Shown: positions 8,253-17,230, numbered from the stretch's first letter. The stretch is 64,000 bases of DNA from Gammaproteobacteria bacterium (GCA_030429735.1 JAUIET010000017.1:30958-94957); one strand, 5' to 3'. Notes: a model not told the origin generated them from the letters alone. Numbers and translations: made by a program.

Positions 8253-9760
8253 TATTTGTCTCCGTGCTGAAGTCGTTGTCGAAGCAAGCGCGTATCAAAA
8301 TCAGCACCTCGCGTTTCCGCGAGATGCAAAGCCTGCTTATAGAATTCTGCCGCTTCCCTGACTTTACCAAGGTGATCCAACGCTATGGCTAGATTGAACG
8401 CGTAGTTAGCATTGTTTGAATCGATTGCAAATGCGTCAAAGTACGTGGCCTGTGCTTCGGCCCACATGCCAGCAGCCGCAAATTTGTTACCCAGTAAATA
8501 GGCAATCTGATCATTGTCCGGTTCTGATAGACGCATGCTTTTCAGCGTGCTTACGCTGTTGCCCGGTGCAGTATTGTCATTATCGGTTTTTGGCAGAGCT
8601 GCCAATGTTGCCAGTGCCCAGGCGTTATGCCTATCAAGACTTAACACGTGCCGCAAGTGCGCGCGAGCAGTAAGCAATTCATTGTTGGCAATCGCGACAC
8701 TGGCCAAACCTGACAGAGCGGCAACTTTGTTCCTTTCTGTTCCGGCCATGCGAGTATAGAGTCGTTTTGCCTGGTCCAATCTACCTTGCTTGAGTGCAGT
8801 GTGGGCACGCAGCGCGTCAGCTGATGATGTTCTTGCTGGTAAAACAACACGTACCACATTCTCGGGAACGGTGGTCGTTGTCGCGCTTTCCGGGAAACTC
8901 AGACGTTTTGGAATTGTGTCAGGTGCTATTTCCTCCAGCACAACCGTATTGCTATTACCGGTTTCGTTGGCTGCCAGCACGGGATCAAAGCTGCTTGCCG
9001 CTTGCTGCGCGGCGGCATCAACCATAAATGTTTTGTACACAGCCAATACTGTAATGAGCATCAAGCTCATCGCGCCAAGTAATAACAGCTTCTGGCGTTT
9101 TTTTTGGGCCTGACTGTATGCCTGAACAAGCGGCGCATCTTGCAACATTTCCATGGCCAGTGATTCAGGTTCTGGTGCGGCCTCGATCAACAGTTTGCCG
9201 TTATCATCCTCGCTGGTGATCGGTGCCGTTGCTTCGATATTATTGTGCTGCTGTTTCTGTTCAGAATTGTTGTTTATTGTGCTCGATTGTTCTGTTTTCA
9301 GCTCAACCGAGGGTGTGTCTTTATCGCTGGCTTCAACGCGCTCCATAACTGGGGCGGAAAGCGGTGAGACCGACGGCATGCTGGCAATTTCGTCACTTAG
9401 CTCGTCAATTCGGTGTTGAGTTAGTATTTCGTCTGCATCAATGGTGGCCTCGTTGGCCGCGTGTTGTATTTGTGCGCTTAGCTGATGCTCAGACTCGAGC
9501 AGAGCGGCGAACTCATCTTCGTCAAACTCTACGTCTGCATCAATCTCAGTGGCACTTTCCACTGCGTTGAGTTCGGCATCGTTCAATTGCTCTGCGTCTA
9601 TCGCTTGCAGAGACAGTTCGGCTGTCGGCTGTTGTTCCGGCGCAGGGCTGTCGTTCGCTGCTAAAGCCGCCTCAGAATGAATGTTTGCGTCGGGCGTTGC
9701 CTTGTCAGCAGACTTGCTCCGGCCGCTGGTTTTATTCAGTGCGTCGAGTAACAGACTCAT
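8252..9760 (-). CDS. mshN: MshN-like TPR protein of the pilus locus
   Basis: A 502-residue bitopic protein. It starts MSLLLDALNK, a motif frequent in MshN and related pilus TPR proteins. A long acidic, Ala/Glu-rich, probably disordered cytoplasmic region follows to about residue 215. One transmembrane helix lies at 224-243 (LLLLGAMSLMLITVLAVYKT). The periplasmic C-terminus (about 315-500) holds tetratricopeptide repeats such as GRLDQAKRLYTRMAG and GKVREAAEFYKQAL. Its start lies 29 bp inside the secretin gene and its stop overlaps the ATPase start by one base. MSHA clusters carry an MshM AAA+ gene before mshN; none is present here. A scaffold role in assembly is inferred. Confidence 0.7.
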   Translation of the reverse strand: MSLLLDALNKTSGRSKSADKATPDANIHSEAALAANDSPAPEQQPTAELSLQAIDAEQLNDAELNAVESATEIDADVEFDEDEFAALLESEHQLSAQIQHAANEATIDADEILTQHRIDELSDEIASMPSVSPLSAPVMERVEASDKDTPSVELKTEQSSTINNNSEQKQQHNNIEATAPITSEDDNGKLLIEAAPEPESLAMEMLQDAPLVQAYSQAQKKRQKLLLLGAMSLMLITVLAVYKTFMVDAAAQQAASSFDPVLAANETGNSNTVVLEEIAPDTIPKRLSFPESATTTTVPENVVRVVLPARTSSADALRAHTALKQGRLDQAKRLYTRMAGTERNKVAALSGLASVAIANNELLTARAHLRHVLSLDRHNAWALATLAALPKTDNDNTAPGNSVSTLKSMRLSEPDNDQIAYLLGNKFAAAGMWAEAQATYFDAFAIDSNNANYAFNLAIALDHLGKVREAAEFYKQALHLAETRGADFDTRLLRQRLQHGDK

Positions 9761-11405
9761 CGTCCAGTCCTCGCGGGATGTAACGCTCGAATTCCACCAG
9801 GTCCCGTTTTACGCTTGCTTCGCGAATCACAATTGGGCGAATAAAAATAACAAGCTCTGATTTCTGGGTTTTGTCGGAATCATAGCTGAACAAGCTGCCC
9901 AGGCCTGGTACCCTGGATAACCAGGGAACGCCTTGAGTCGATTCTTCGACTGTGTCCTGCATCAGCCCGCCGATGACGCCGATGTTTCCGCTCTGGATTT
10001 TCAGAAACGATTCCATCTCTCGAACCTGAATTTCGGGGATCAGATTTTGTACATCTGAGTCAATAGTGGCTGGATTAGGGTCTTCGACAAATCCTAGAAT
10101 GCGTGAAATAGTGGGTCTCGCGTTCAAGGTTACAGTATCGTGACGACTGATTTGTGGCGTGACGCTCATCACGAAACCAACTGGTACGGTGTTTATTTCG
10201 GTCTCGAACGTGCGCAGTATGTTGTTGTCGACAATTTCCACATCCACATCAGTAGTGAAGTACACTCGGTTATCAACCACTTTTAATAATGCTGTCTGAT
10301 TGTTCAGCACCATCAAGCGCGGGCTGGACAGCACTTTTGTGTTGCCGAACTGGCTGAGCATGCGCACGGTAGAGCTGACATCAAGTACTCCGTTCACGCG
10401 ATTGCTGTAGTCCAGTTCAAAGACCGGCGTATTGCCCAGATTGGCACCGATAAAATCCTGCGAGAAATTCAGCCCTTCGGTCGCGCCGTCAGCGAATTTT
10501 TGCCAGTCGACACCGGCCTGAAATTCGTCGTTCAAGGTCACTTCAACAATGGTCGCTTCGATCAGTACCTGTCGCTGCGCTTGTTCCATTGTGCGATCCA
10601 GGAAGGCTTGTATCTCACTGTGTTGCGAGCGGTTTGCCCGAACAGTCAATGTGCCGCTTTCGGGGTTTGCGATAATGCTGGTTGTGTCCTGTTCCTCCGA
10701 ACTCTGTCCCTCTGAACCTTCTGATCCTTCGGAGCTGTCACTGCTTCCTTCCGAAGAACCACCAGGAATGCTGTCACCACCTCTGACAATCGCCGTCACA
10801 TTGTCAATAAGACGTGCCCAGAAATCGTTGTTTGATACGTTGTTAATCGACGTGCTGGATATGTTGCCGCCGCCTGCACCGCCGCCACTGCTTTCGCCGG
10901 CACCCATGCCCGTGGTGGCCACTTGTGTCGCAATAGACACAGTCGATTCACTGCTGCGCGACATATTGGGGTAATCAATATCGTAAGAGACTAAAAATGG
11001 CGAGTCCGGTACTACGGTCACCAGCGATGGCGTGATCGTATAGCGGATGCTGGCCTGATCAGACATACGATCAAGAATCTGTTGCAAGGTCTGGTCTACG
11101 GCATTGATTGTGATGTTACCGTTGACGTCGGGGTGAATATCAAAATTGATTCCAGCATCTCGGGCAATCGTAAAAAGCACTTCGCTGATAGGTACATTAA
11201 CCACCACTACAGAGAATAACTGCGAGCGCGCTGTCGATGGAGCGGGTGGCGGTGGCAGAACGGTGACAGGCTCTGGAATCATATCCAGAGCCTCTTCGCT
11301 GGTGCTTTTTAAGTGCGCCCCATCATTATCGATTCTGGTGTCGACAGAGCTGCACGCAGCCAGTAGGGCCAGCGCAACTGCAAAGGAGTATTTCCTGATG
11401 ATCAT
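9732..11405 (-). CDS. mshL: MshL-like outer-membrane secretin lipoprotein
   Basis: The outer-membrane pore of the pilus, 557 residues. A lipoprotein signal ends in the lipobox LLAAC (residues 14-18). An STN/N0-like domain follows (VVVNVPISEVLFTIARDAGINFDI, about 67-90). Residues 150-240 are very rich in Gly and Ser and include a run of repeated SEGS units. The secretin domain covers about 290-545, with VGFVMSVTPQIS and the family-typical GVPWLSRVPGLGSLF near the end, then ELVIFIRPIVI. MshL secretins have this compact N0 plus secretin design. Separated from the upstream prepilin gene by 116 bp that contain a strong hairpin; overlaps the MshN-like gene downstream. Confidence 0.88.
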   Translation of the reverse strand: MIIRKYSFAVALALLAACSSVDTRIDNDGAHLKSTSEEALDMIPEPVTVLPPPPAPSTARSQLFSVVVVNVPISEVLFTIARDAGINFDIHPDVNGNITINAVDQTLQQILDRMSDQASIRYTITPSLVTVVPDSPFLVSYDIDYPNMSRSSESTVSIATQVATTGMGAGESSGGGAGGGNISSTSINNVSNNDFWARLIDNVTAIVRGGDSIPGGSSEGSSDSSEGSEGSEGQSSEEQDTTSIIANPESGTLTVRANRSQHSEIQAFLDRTMEQAQRQVLIEATIVEVTLNDEFQAGVDWQKFADGATEGLNFSQDFIGANLGNTPVFELDYSNRVNGVLDVSSTVRMLSQFGNTKVLSSPRLMVLNNQTALLKVVDNRVYFTTDVDVEIVDNNILRTFETEINTVPVGFVMSVTPQISRHDTVTLNARPTISRILGFVEDPNPATIDSDVQNLIPEIQVREMESFLKIQSGNIGVIGGLMQDTVEESTQGVPWLSRVPGLGSLFSYDSDKTQKSELVIFIRPIVIREASVKRDLVEFERYIPRGLDDESVTRRTE

Positions 11406-11456
11406 GCCGAAACCATTCCATGGTTAGTTCAGTGGGTACCCGCTACGCTCCGCGAT

Positions 11457-11493
11457 GCAGCGCGTAGAGGGCGGCCAGGGCCGCGTGTGCTGC
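11457..11493 (-). other. GC-rich stem-loop between prepilin and secretin genes
   Basis: GCGGCC and GGCCGC face each other across two bases, flanked by an outer GCAGC/GCTGC pair. The structure lies just after the prepilin stop codon and has no U-tract. It could protect the prepilin mRNA 3' end or partly terminate transcription, so that pilin is made in excess of the assembly proteins. Confidence 0.45.
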
Positions 11494-11521
11494 GCGCCCG
11501 TGCCAGCCTATTTGCCCGCCG

Positions 11522-12148
11522 TTAAGCGCGCTTGCATAACCAGTAGGTAGTTTCTTGATCGTAAACGGTCTCGGTACCGGCATTGTACGGGTGAACTCCA
11601 CCGCGCAAATCACCCGATAGTGGTTTGCCGTCGTCCAGTTGTCGGTCAAGAATTTCTGCGTTTTTACCTGTGATGCCGCCCATGCAAATCTTCAGCGGAC
11701 CACTGGGCCAGCCGTAAGCCCTGTAGTAGCCAACACCTGAAAAGCCACCGAATGCGTTGGTGGGCGATGCAGTTGCAGCGGCTCCGTCAGTAGGGCCGCT
11801 AACCAGGCCTGACAAGCGCAGATGATGCCAGAAATGGCCTTGTTCCCAGCCGGCAGTGGTCTGGTTCTGGTACCACCAATAGTGCGTAACCTGGCCATTG
11901 CCATTGCCACTGGTGGCGCCGGTCCAGCGGGTACCTGCTTCAGGGTCATCACCTGGCAGCGCACCGTAGCGGTCGCGATAACTGTAAATAGCGGCTGTAA
12001 TACCGTTAAATTCATTGACCGCGTTTTTGATTTTGGCGTTATTGATAATTTCCTGTCCTTTCAGAACACCACCAAGCAGCAACCCGATAATGACTAGGAC
12101 GATGGAAATCTCTACCAGGGTAAAACCCTTCTGGCGATTTTGAAACAT
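11522..12148 (-). CDS. Prepilin-type major pilin candidate
   Basis: A 208-residue prepilin with a short leader MFQNRQKG and processing site before FTLVEISIVLVIIGLLLGGV, with the Glu at +5 that is needed for assembly. The stem helix continues through KGQEIINNAKIKNAVNEFN. The globular domain begins with YSYRDRYGALPGDDP and a Gly/Asn-rich loop (SGNGNGQ), a pattern common in a wide family of proteobacterial pilin-like proteins. Three cysteines are present (C-terminal half, KICMGG and WLCKRA among them). AGGGAG lies 6 bases before the ATG. It is the first gene of the leftward pilus operon. Its place and strong ribosome site suggest the main subunit, though MshA itself is not recognisable at sequence level. 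Confidence 0.75.
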   Translation of the reverse strand: MFQNRQKGFTLVEISIVLVIIGLLLGGVLKGQEIINNAKIKNAVNEFNGITAAIYSYRDRYGALPGDDPEAGTRWTGATSGNGNGQVTHYWWYQNQTTAGWEQGHFWHHLRLSGLVSGPTDGAAATASPTNAFGGFSGVGYYRAYGWPSGPLKICMGGITGKNAEILDRQLDDGKPLSGDLRGGVHPYNAGTETVYDQETTYWLCKRA

Positions 12149-12171
12149 TGTGAACTCCCTTTCTGCCGCAG

Positions 12172-12202
12172 CATCGCGCGCACTTTCCTGCGCAGCGCGA
12201 TG
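12172..12202 (-). promoter_or_regulatory. 5' leader hairpin of the prepilin mRNA
   Basis: CATCGCGC (12172-12179) and GCGCGATG (12195-12202) form an 8-bp stem about 25 bases upstream of the prepilin start codon. A 5' stem-loop like this can stabilise an abundant mRNA. No matching promoter was identified with certainty. Confidence 0.35.
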
Positions 12203-12475
12203 TCAGGCGCACCTTTCCCTGTGAATTTAAAACCTTTCGGTTACTGTGAAGTATTGCCTAAAAATGATATTTCAGGCTGTTTCTTGCGCGAAATACCCAG
12301 ATTTTTCTAAATCAGTCCTGGTTTTGCGAACCTGTACCGGATTTTCTGTGACGCAGTTGGATTCCATAATGGTCCAATCGCGGGCTATCAACTGTTACAA
12401 TGTCCGGCTTTAAAACGGTGGTTCCGCTTTCGGGTAGTGCTCCCACAAAGCCTCTGTGCAAGGTATTGTAAGGTA
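12203..12475. promoter_or_regulatory. Divergent intergenic region between pilus operon and small membrane protein gene
   Basis: About 270 bases that must hold the promoters for the leftward pilus operon and the rightward gene pair. It is AT-richer than the flanking genes. On the plus strand TGTTACAAT (around 12393-12401) is a reasonable -10-like element, but I see no convincing -35 partner. No RNA gene, repeat or open frame of substance is visible. Confidence 0.3.
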
Positions 12476-12733
12476 ATGAAACTATTAGCTATTTTGTTGT
12501 TGCTCCAGCCCGCAACAGCGTTCGCGTATTTGGATCCGGGCACTGGCAGCATGATTCTGCAAGGACTTATTGCAGCCATCGCCGTTGCCGGTGTCACGAT
12601 TCGTACCTATTGGTATCGAATAATGCAGTTTTTTGGCAAAGAACCGCCGCAAACCGGTTTGCTCGATGATCTCGATGATGAGATTGAGGAAGAGCCTGCC
12701 CCTGCCAGCACTGACGGTCGTACAGGCGAATAG
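12476..12733 (+). CDS. Small signal-peptide/membrane protein coupled to methyltransferase
   Basis: From the ATG the product is 85 residues. The signal-peptide-like MKLLAILLLLQPATAFA is followed by YLDPGTGSMILQGLIAAIAVAGV, a motif plus hydrophobic helix, then a basic stretch (RTYWYRIMQFFGK) and an acidic tail (LLDDLDDEIEEEP). The YLDPGTGS motif is seen in short proteins next to NoeA-like methyltransferase genes. An alternative GTG start 39 bases upstream would add 13 residues without improving the signal peptide; AAGGT 11 bases before the ATG supports the shorter form. Its TAG overlaps the GTG of the next gene by one base, so the two are translationally coupled. Function unknown. Confidence 0.6.
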   Translation: MKLLAILLLLQPATAFAYLDPGTGSMILQGLIAAIAVAGVTIRTYWYRIMQFFGKEPPQTGLLDDLDDEIEEEPAPASTDGRTGE

Positions 12734-14172
12734 TGGTAAGCGCACACGGTGGCGGCCATGCACATTTGCCGGGGGGGCAGTTGGCTGCTTCTTTTCGCGA
12801 TCCTTCCGGCTTCATGTTTCGCCATGAAGGGAGGGTACTTCGGCAGGTAAATAAACAGTATCAAGCGAACTTTGAGGCTTTGAAAAGCTCTGGTTTGTTT
12901 GCCGCACTGTTCAAACACCGCCTGCTGATTGAGCATCAGGAACTGGACGACTTGTCGCTCAAACAAAGCGATGAGTGCTTGGCCATTCTCGAACCCGAGC
13001 AACTGCCATTTGTATCCTACCCGTACGAATGGAGCTTCAGCCAACTCAAGGATGCGGCTTTGCTCACGCTCAAGATTCAAGCCCTTGCGCTAAAGCATGG
13101 CTTTATGCTCAAAGATGCCTCTGCGTACAATGTGCAATTCTTGCGCGGTGCCCCGGTGTTTATCGATACTTTGTCTTTTGAGGTGTACACCGAAGGAACG
13201 CCTTGGCCCGCGTACAAGCAGTTCTGTGAGCACTTTCTGGCGCCCCTGGCGCTGATGAGTCATTGCGATATTGCCTTGTCCAAATTGCTGGTCACCTATA
13301 TTGATGGTATTCCACTGGGTTTGGCGAGTAAGTTGCTGCCGACATCCACCCGTTTGAATTACTCACTGTTGGCGCACATCCACAGTCACGCGAAAGTTCA
13401 GGATCGTTACGCAGATGCTGCAGCAGATTCCGATGACGCGGTGAGTAAAGCAAAAAACAAGGCTCAGGTGTCCAAGAAGGGGGTGGGAGCGCTGACGGAA
13501 AGTCTTGGCCAGGCTGTGAACAAACTTAATTGGAGCCTGCCGAAAACGGAATGGGGCGATTACTACGACAATACAAATTATTCAGGTGATGCGGACCAGG
13601 CAAAAAAGCAGCTGGTTGAGAACTTCCTTAAATCTGTTCCTGGGCCTCTTTCAATCGTGCAGGATCTGGGTGCGAACACCGGTGCTTACAGCCGAATAGC
13701 AGCGAAACATTCTGCTCTTACAGTTGCGCAAGACATTGACCCGGTGGCTGTCGAGCGAAACTATTTGCAACTTAAGGCGGATAAATCCACCGAATTACTG
13801 CCCTTGGTGCAGGACTTGTTCAATCCGTCACCGGCAATTGGCTGGGGCAATACAGAGCGTGACTCGTTTATTGATCGAAGTGGTGCTGATGTTGTGATGG
13901 CTTTAGCATTGATTCATCATCTAGCGATCAGCAACAATGTTCCATTGACGGATATTGCCAAGGTATTTGCGCAGTTAAGCGCCTGGTTAATCATTGAATT
14001 CGTCCCAAAAGAAGACTCACAGGTGCGACGTTTGCTTGCAAGTCGTGATGATATTTTTCCGAATTACACCCTGGAAGGCTTTGAGAAGGCGTTCTCACAC
14101 TATTACAATGTGGAACAGAAGTCCGCCGTGGGTGACAGCGAAAGAACCCTGTTCTTGTTAAAAAAGCGCTAG
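12733..14172 (+). CDS. NoeA-like class I SAM-dependent methyltransferase
   Basis: A 479-residue protein. Residues 300-420 form a Rossmann methyltransferase core: motif I VQDLGANTGAYSRIAA, the acidic strand-2 end AQDIDPVAVERNY, then VVMALALIHHLAISNNV as motif IV. The N-terminal 200 residues (FRDPSGFMFRHEGRVLRQV, KDASAYNVQFLRGAPVFIDTLSFE) look like the conserved N-domain of NoeA-type proteins found near polysaccharide genes. The GTG start overlaps the preceding stop (TAGTG). The 3' end overlaps the converging helicase gene by 15 bp. Substrate is unknown; a surface glycan or lipid is a guess based on family members. Confidence 0.65.
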   Translation: MVSAHGGGHAHLPGGQLAASFRDPSGFMFRHEGRVLRQVNKQYQANFEALKSSGLFAALFKHRLLIEHQELDDLSLKQSDECLAILEPEQLPFVSYPYEWSFSQLKDAALLTLKIQALALKHGFMLKDASAYNVQFLRGAPVFIDTLSFEVYTEGTPWPAYKQFCEHFLAPLALMSHCDIALSKLLVTYIDGIPLGLASKLLPTSTRLNYSLLAHIHSHAKVQDRYADAAADSDDAVSKAKNKAQVSKKGVGALTESLGQAVNKLNWSLPKTEWGDYYDNTNYSGDADQAKKQLVENFLKSVPGPLSIVQDLGANTGAYSRIAAKHSALTVAQDIDPVAVERNYLQLKADKSTELLPLVQDLFNPSPAIGWGNTERDSFIDRSGADVVMALALIHHLAISNNVPLTDIAKVFAQLSAWLIIEFVPKEDSQVRRLLASRDDIFPNYTLEGFEKAFSHYYNVEQKSAVGDSERTLFLLKKR

Positions 14173-16230
14173 CAGTTTTTCCGCTACATCCAATTTTTTA
14201 TTGGTGCGCGGCTGCAAGCCGGAGCTGTCCGAGTGGGGGTTGCCGTGCCAGCGCTGTGTCATATTCGCTAACACTGTGTCGCTGATAAAGCGACTTCGTG
14301 AGCCATAAACATGCTTATCCCCGTGGCGATGCTGTTGGGTCACGTCAAATCGCAAGGGGGCGCTTAAATGCAGGCTGCTTTTTGCTCTGGTCATAGCCAC
14401 GTACATTAAACGGCGTTCTTCTTCGGTTTGCTCAGCGTCGCCAGTTGCGAACTCATTGGGAAAGTTGCCGTCAGTCACGTTTAATACATACACCGAATCC
14501 CATTCTTGTCCTTTGGCAGAATGTACCGTGGATAAAATCAAATAGTCTTCGTCTACCAAGGCGTTTCCCGCGTTATCTCCGGTTGCGGACGGAGGGTCGA
14601 GGGTGAGCTCGGTGACAAAACGTTCCCTGCTTGGGTACTTCGCCGAGATGAGTTCCAGCTGATCCAGATCACTTGCACGTTGTTCTGCAGATTCGTACAA
14701 ACGTTGCATGTGCGGTTCGTACCATTTTCTGACCGCGGATAATTGCGACTGCCACAGAGAATTTTCGCCGTTCTGCGAGTTTGCCAGAGTACACATTAGC
14801 TCGCACAAGGCGGGCCAGTCTTCGGCCGCAGCACTCGGTGGTGAGTGCTTGAGCATGGCTTGCCAGTTATACGCAGCAAGTGCCAGGGCGTCGAAACTCC
14901 GCGCGGCATTGGCCGGGCCAACGCCGGGAAGTATTTGCAACACCCTGTAGGCAGCGGGCTGGTTTTTTGGGTTATCAGCCCATTTTAGCAGGGCTAACAA
15001 ATCCTTTATGTGAGATGCCTCCAGGAACTTCAAGCCGCCGTATTTTACGAACGGGATATTGCGCCTGAGCAACTCTACCTCCAGTCGATCACTGTGGTGT
15101 GAATTTCGAAAAAGCACCGCTTGATCTTTTAGTTGCTGGCCGGCTTCTCTGGCAGCCAGAACCTGAGTGACAATATAGTCGGATTCAGCGTCGACGTCCT
15201 CGGTTGCGACATAGAACGGTTTTTGTTTTGAGCGTTTGGAGGAACACAGCTGCTTCTGATAGCTTCGCGCCGCCTCGGACATAAGCTGATTTGCGCTGTC
15301 CAGTATTGGCTGTACGGAACGGTAATTCTGCTCAAGGCTGACCACTTTCGCTGGCGGGTTGAACGTGCTCGGGAAATTCAAGATGTTGTCTACGCTGGCA
15401 GCCCGAAACGAGTAGATGGATTGAGCGTCATCACCAACAGCTGTCACGCCTCTGCCCTCAGGTTTCATAGCCGACAAAATGCCAGCCTGCAGGGCGTTGG
15501 TGTCCTGATATTCATCAATAAGAATGTGATCAAAAAATTCACCGATCTCAGCGGCGATATCTTGATCTTGCACAAGGTGATACCAGTACAACAACAAATC
15601 ATCGTAATCCAGGCATTGATGCCGTTGCTTCAGTTCTATGTAACGACGGAATAGCAAGCTCAGTTCAGCGTGCCAGTCCACGCACCAGGGGAATGCAGTT
15701 CGTAAGCAATCGGCTAATGGTTGCTGAGAATTAACGCGTCGCGAGTAAATCGCGAGGCATGCGTCCTTTCTGGGGAAGCGCTTGGCGAGACTGGCAAGCT
15801 TCAGCTCTTGACGGGCAACATCCATCAAGTCGGCAGAATCGCCTCGATCGAGAACCGAAAAAGAAGCCTCCAAACCCACAGTGTGCGCGTAACGGCGCAG
15901 CAGGCGGTTAGCCACGCTATGAAATGTGCCAGCCCATTCGAAGCGGCCAGTGGAGTTGCCTTTATCCGCTGAATCGAGTTTGCATTGCCGAACAATGCTT
16001 TCAGCACGGTGAATCATTTGCGTTGCCGCTCGCCGGGTAAATGTCAGCAGCAGTATTCTTTCGCTGGCCGCACCGTTAATAACGAGATGCGCTACACGGT
16101 GCGCCAGAGTGGTGGTTTTTCCGGTTCCGGCGCCTGCTATGACCAACAAAGGTTGGCTGTCAGCGACGACCGCTTCTCGCTGTTGGAGGTTGAGTGAATC
16201 AAGGTAAGAGGGGGCTGTAATTGAGTTCAT
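14158..16230 (-). CDS. UvrD/Rep-family (SF1) ATP-dependent DNA helicase
   Basis: A 3'-5' SF1A helicase of 690 residues with every family motif: Walker A AGAGTGKTT (32-40), motif Ia LLTFTRRAA, motif II DHILIDEYQDTNALQ, motif III GDDAQSIYSFRAA, motif IV LEQNYRS, motif V LSTVHSAKGQEWDSV and motif VI RRLMYVAMTRAK. It is a little shorter than E. coli UvrD (720 residues) and has a different C-terminus, so it may be a second UvrD-like enzyme. Expected role: DNA unwinding in repair or removal of recombinase filaments. Two LexA-box-like sites start 22 bp upstream of the ATG, which suggests SOS induction. The last 15 bp overlap the methyltransferase gene on the other strand. Confidence 0.87.
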   Translation of the reverse strand: MNSITAPSYLDSLNLQQREAVVADSQPLLVIAGAGTGKTTTLAHRVAHLVINGAASERILLLTFTRRAATQMIHRAESIVRQCKLDSADKGNSTGRFEWAGTFHSVANRLLRRYAHTVGLEASFSVLDRGDSADLMDVARQELKLASLAKRFPRKDACLAIYSRRVNSQQPLADCLRTAFPWCVDWHAELSLLFRRYIELKQRHQCLDYDDLLLYWYHLVQDQDIAAEIGEFFDHILIDEYQDTNALQAGILSAMKPEGRGVTAVGDDAQSIYSFRAASVDNILNFPSTFNPPAKVVSLEQNYRSVQPILDSANQLMSEAARSYQKQLCSSKRSKQKPFYVATEDVDAESDYIVTQVLAAREAGQQLKDQAVLFRNSHHSDRLEVELLRRNIPFVKYGGLKFLEASHIKDLLALLKWADNPKNQPAAYRVLQILPGVGPANAARSFDALALAAYNWQAMLKHSPPSAAAEDWPALCELMCTLANSQNGENSLWQSQLSAVRKWYEPHMQRLYESAEQRASDLDQLELISAKYPSRERFVTELTLDPPSATGDNAGNALVDEDYLILSTVHSAKGQEWDSVYVLNVTDGNFPNEFATGDAEQTEEERRLMYVAMTRAKSSLHLSAPLRFDVTQQHRHGDKHVYGSRSRFISDTVLANMTQRWHGNPHSDSSGLQPRTNKKLDVAEKLLALF

Positions 16231-16251
16231 TGGCTACCATGCTTTTGATTA

Positions 16252-16267
16252 CTGATAATATATACAG
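16252..16267. promoter_or_regulatory. LexA-box-like site (distal arm imperfect) before the helicase gene
   Basis: CTGATAATATATACAG. It matches the SOS consensus CTGT-N8-ACAG except for one base in the left half-site, with an AT-rich core. It lies 22 bp upstream of the helicase ATG and 3 bp from a second, perfect site. Confidence 0.55.
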
Positions 16268-16270
16268 TAA

Positions 16271-16286
16271 CTGTTTGCATGCACAG
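16271..16286. promoter_or_regulatory. LexA box before the helicase gene
   Basis: CTGTTTGCATGCACAG, a perfect CTGT-N8-ACAG palindrome with a TTGCATGC core. Paired with the adjacent site in the same way as the two boxes before lexA in this window, which supports control by the same repressor. Confidence 0.7.
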
Positions 16287-16363
16287 TAGTTTATTCCGGG
16301 CCGTGTTGTCCAGCTGTCAACGGCGGCAATTGTGTACAGAAATACAGGGTACAGCTTCAATCA

Positions 16364-17230
16364 CTAAACCAGGCCATTTTGCTGCTTCGCGGCTCGCACT
16401 GTGTTGTGCATTAAACAGGCAATAGTCATTGGCCCAACACCGCCTGGTACCGGTGTGATGGCGCCGGCATGTTCTATGGCTGCATCGAAATCAACATCCC
16501 CGACCAGGCGGGATTTGCCATTGTCGTCAATGCGATTGATCCCAACGTCAATTACGGTAGCCCCAGGCTTTATCCAATCGCCTTGAATGAACTGCGGTCT
16601 ACCCACGGCGGCAACCAGTATATCTGCGCGGCGACAGACATCGGCAAGGTCTCTGGTGCGTGAGTGCGCGATGGTGACGGTGCAATGCTTCTGCAGCAAT
16701 AAGTTGGCCATTGGCTTACCTACGATATTGGAGCGGCCCACAATAACCGCGTTCAGGCCACTCAGGTCACCCAGGTGATCTTCAAGCATCATTAATGAGC
16801 CAAGGGGTGTGCAGGGCACCAACAGATTATTGCCAGTGGATAAAGCGCCCACATTCGCGACATTGAAGCCGTCAACGTCTTTATGCGCGGCAATCGCATT
16901 GATCACTGCGGCGTCATCAATCTGGTCTGGCACAGGAAGCTGAACCAGAATGCCGTGCACACTGCTGTCATTATTGAGCTCGTCAATCAGAGACAATAAT
17001 TGTTCCTGGCTGGTGGCAGCATCAAGCCGATGTTCCCGAGATTCAATGTCCAGCTCTTCGCAGCGCTTGATCTTGTTGCGCACGTATACCTGGCTTGCTG
17101 GATCTTCGCCAACCAGCACCACGGCGATACAAGGCCTCAAGCCATGCTCAGCTCGTAACTGCTTCACTTCTTCAGCCAGCTTTTCACTGACTTTGTTCGC
17201 AAACGCCTTACCGTCGATGATCGTGGCCAT
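16364..17230 (-). CDS. folD: Methylenetetrahydrofolate dehydrogenase / methenyltetrahydrofolate cyclohydrolase
   Basis: A bifunctional cytosolic enzyme that interconverts 5,10-methylene-, 5,10-methenyl- and 10-formyl-tetrahydrofolate using NADP. The 288-residue length is standard. Visible motifs: the catalytic lysine in [10 protein letters not shown] (K53), [14 protein letters not shown], the NADP-binding [15 protein letters not shown], and the C-terminal [15 protein letters not shown]. The usual DGFHP motif reads DGFNV here. The gene is divergent from the formate dehydrogenase operon, 187 bp apart. Formate and 10-formyl-THF are adjacent one-carbon pools, so the pairing is metabolically sensible, though folD is also a general housekeeping gene. 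Confidence 0.95.
   Translation of the reverse strand: MATIIDGKAFANKVSEKLAEEVKQLRAEHGLRPCIAVVLVGEDPASQVYVRNKIKRCEELDIESREHRLDAATSQEQLLSLIDELNNDSSVHGILVQLPVPDQIDDAAVINAIAAHKDVDGFNVANVGALSTGNNLLVPCTPLGSLMMLEDHLGDLSGLNAVIVGRSNIVGKPMANLLLQKHCTVTIAHSRTRDLADVCRRADILVAAVGRPQFIQGDWIKPGATVIDVGINRIDDNGKSRLVGDVDFDAAIEHAGAITPVPGGVGPMTIACLMHNTVRAAKQQNGLV

Noticed and set aside
16313..16355. Further CTGT and ACAG words between folD and the helicase gene
   Set aside because: Spacing does not give CTGT-N8-ACAG, unlike the two sites at 16252-16286.
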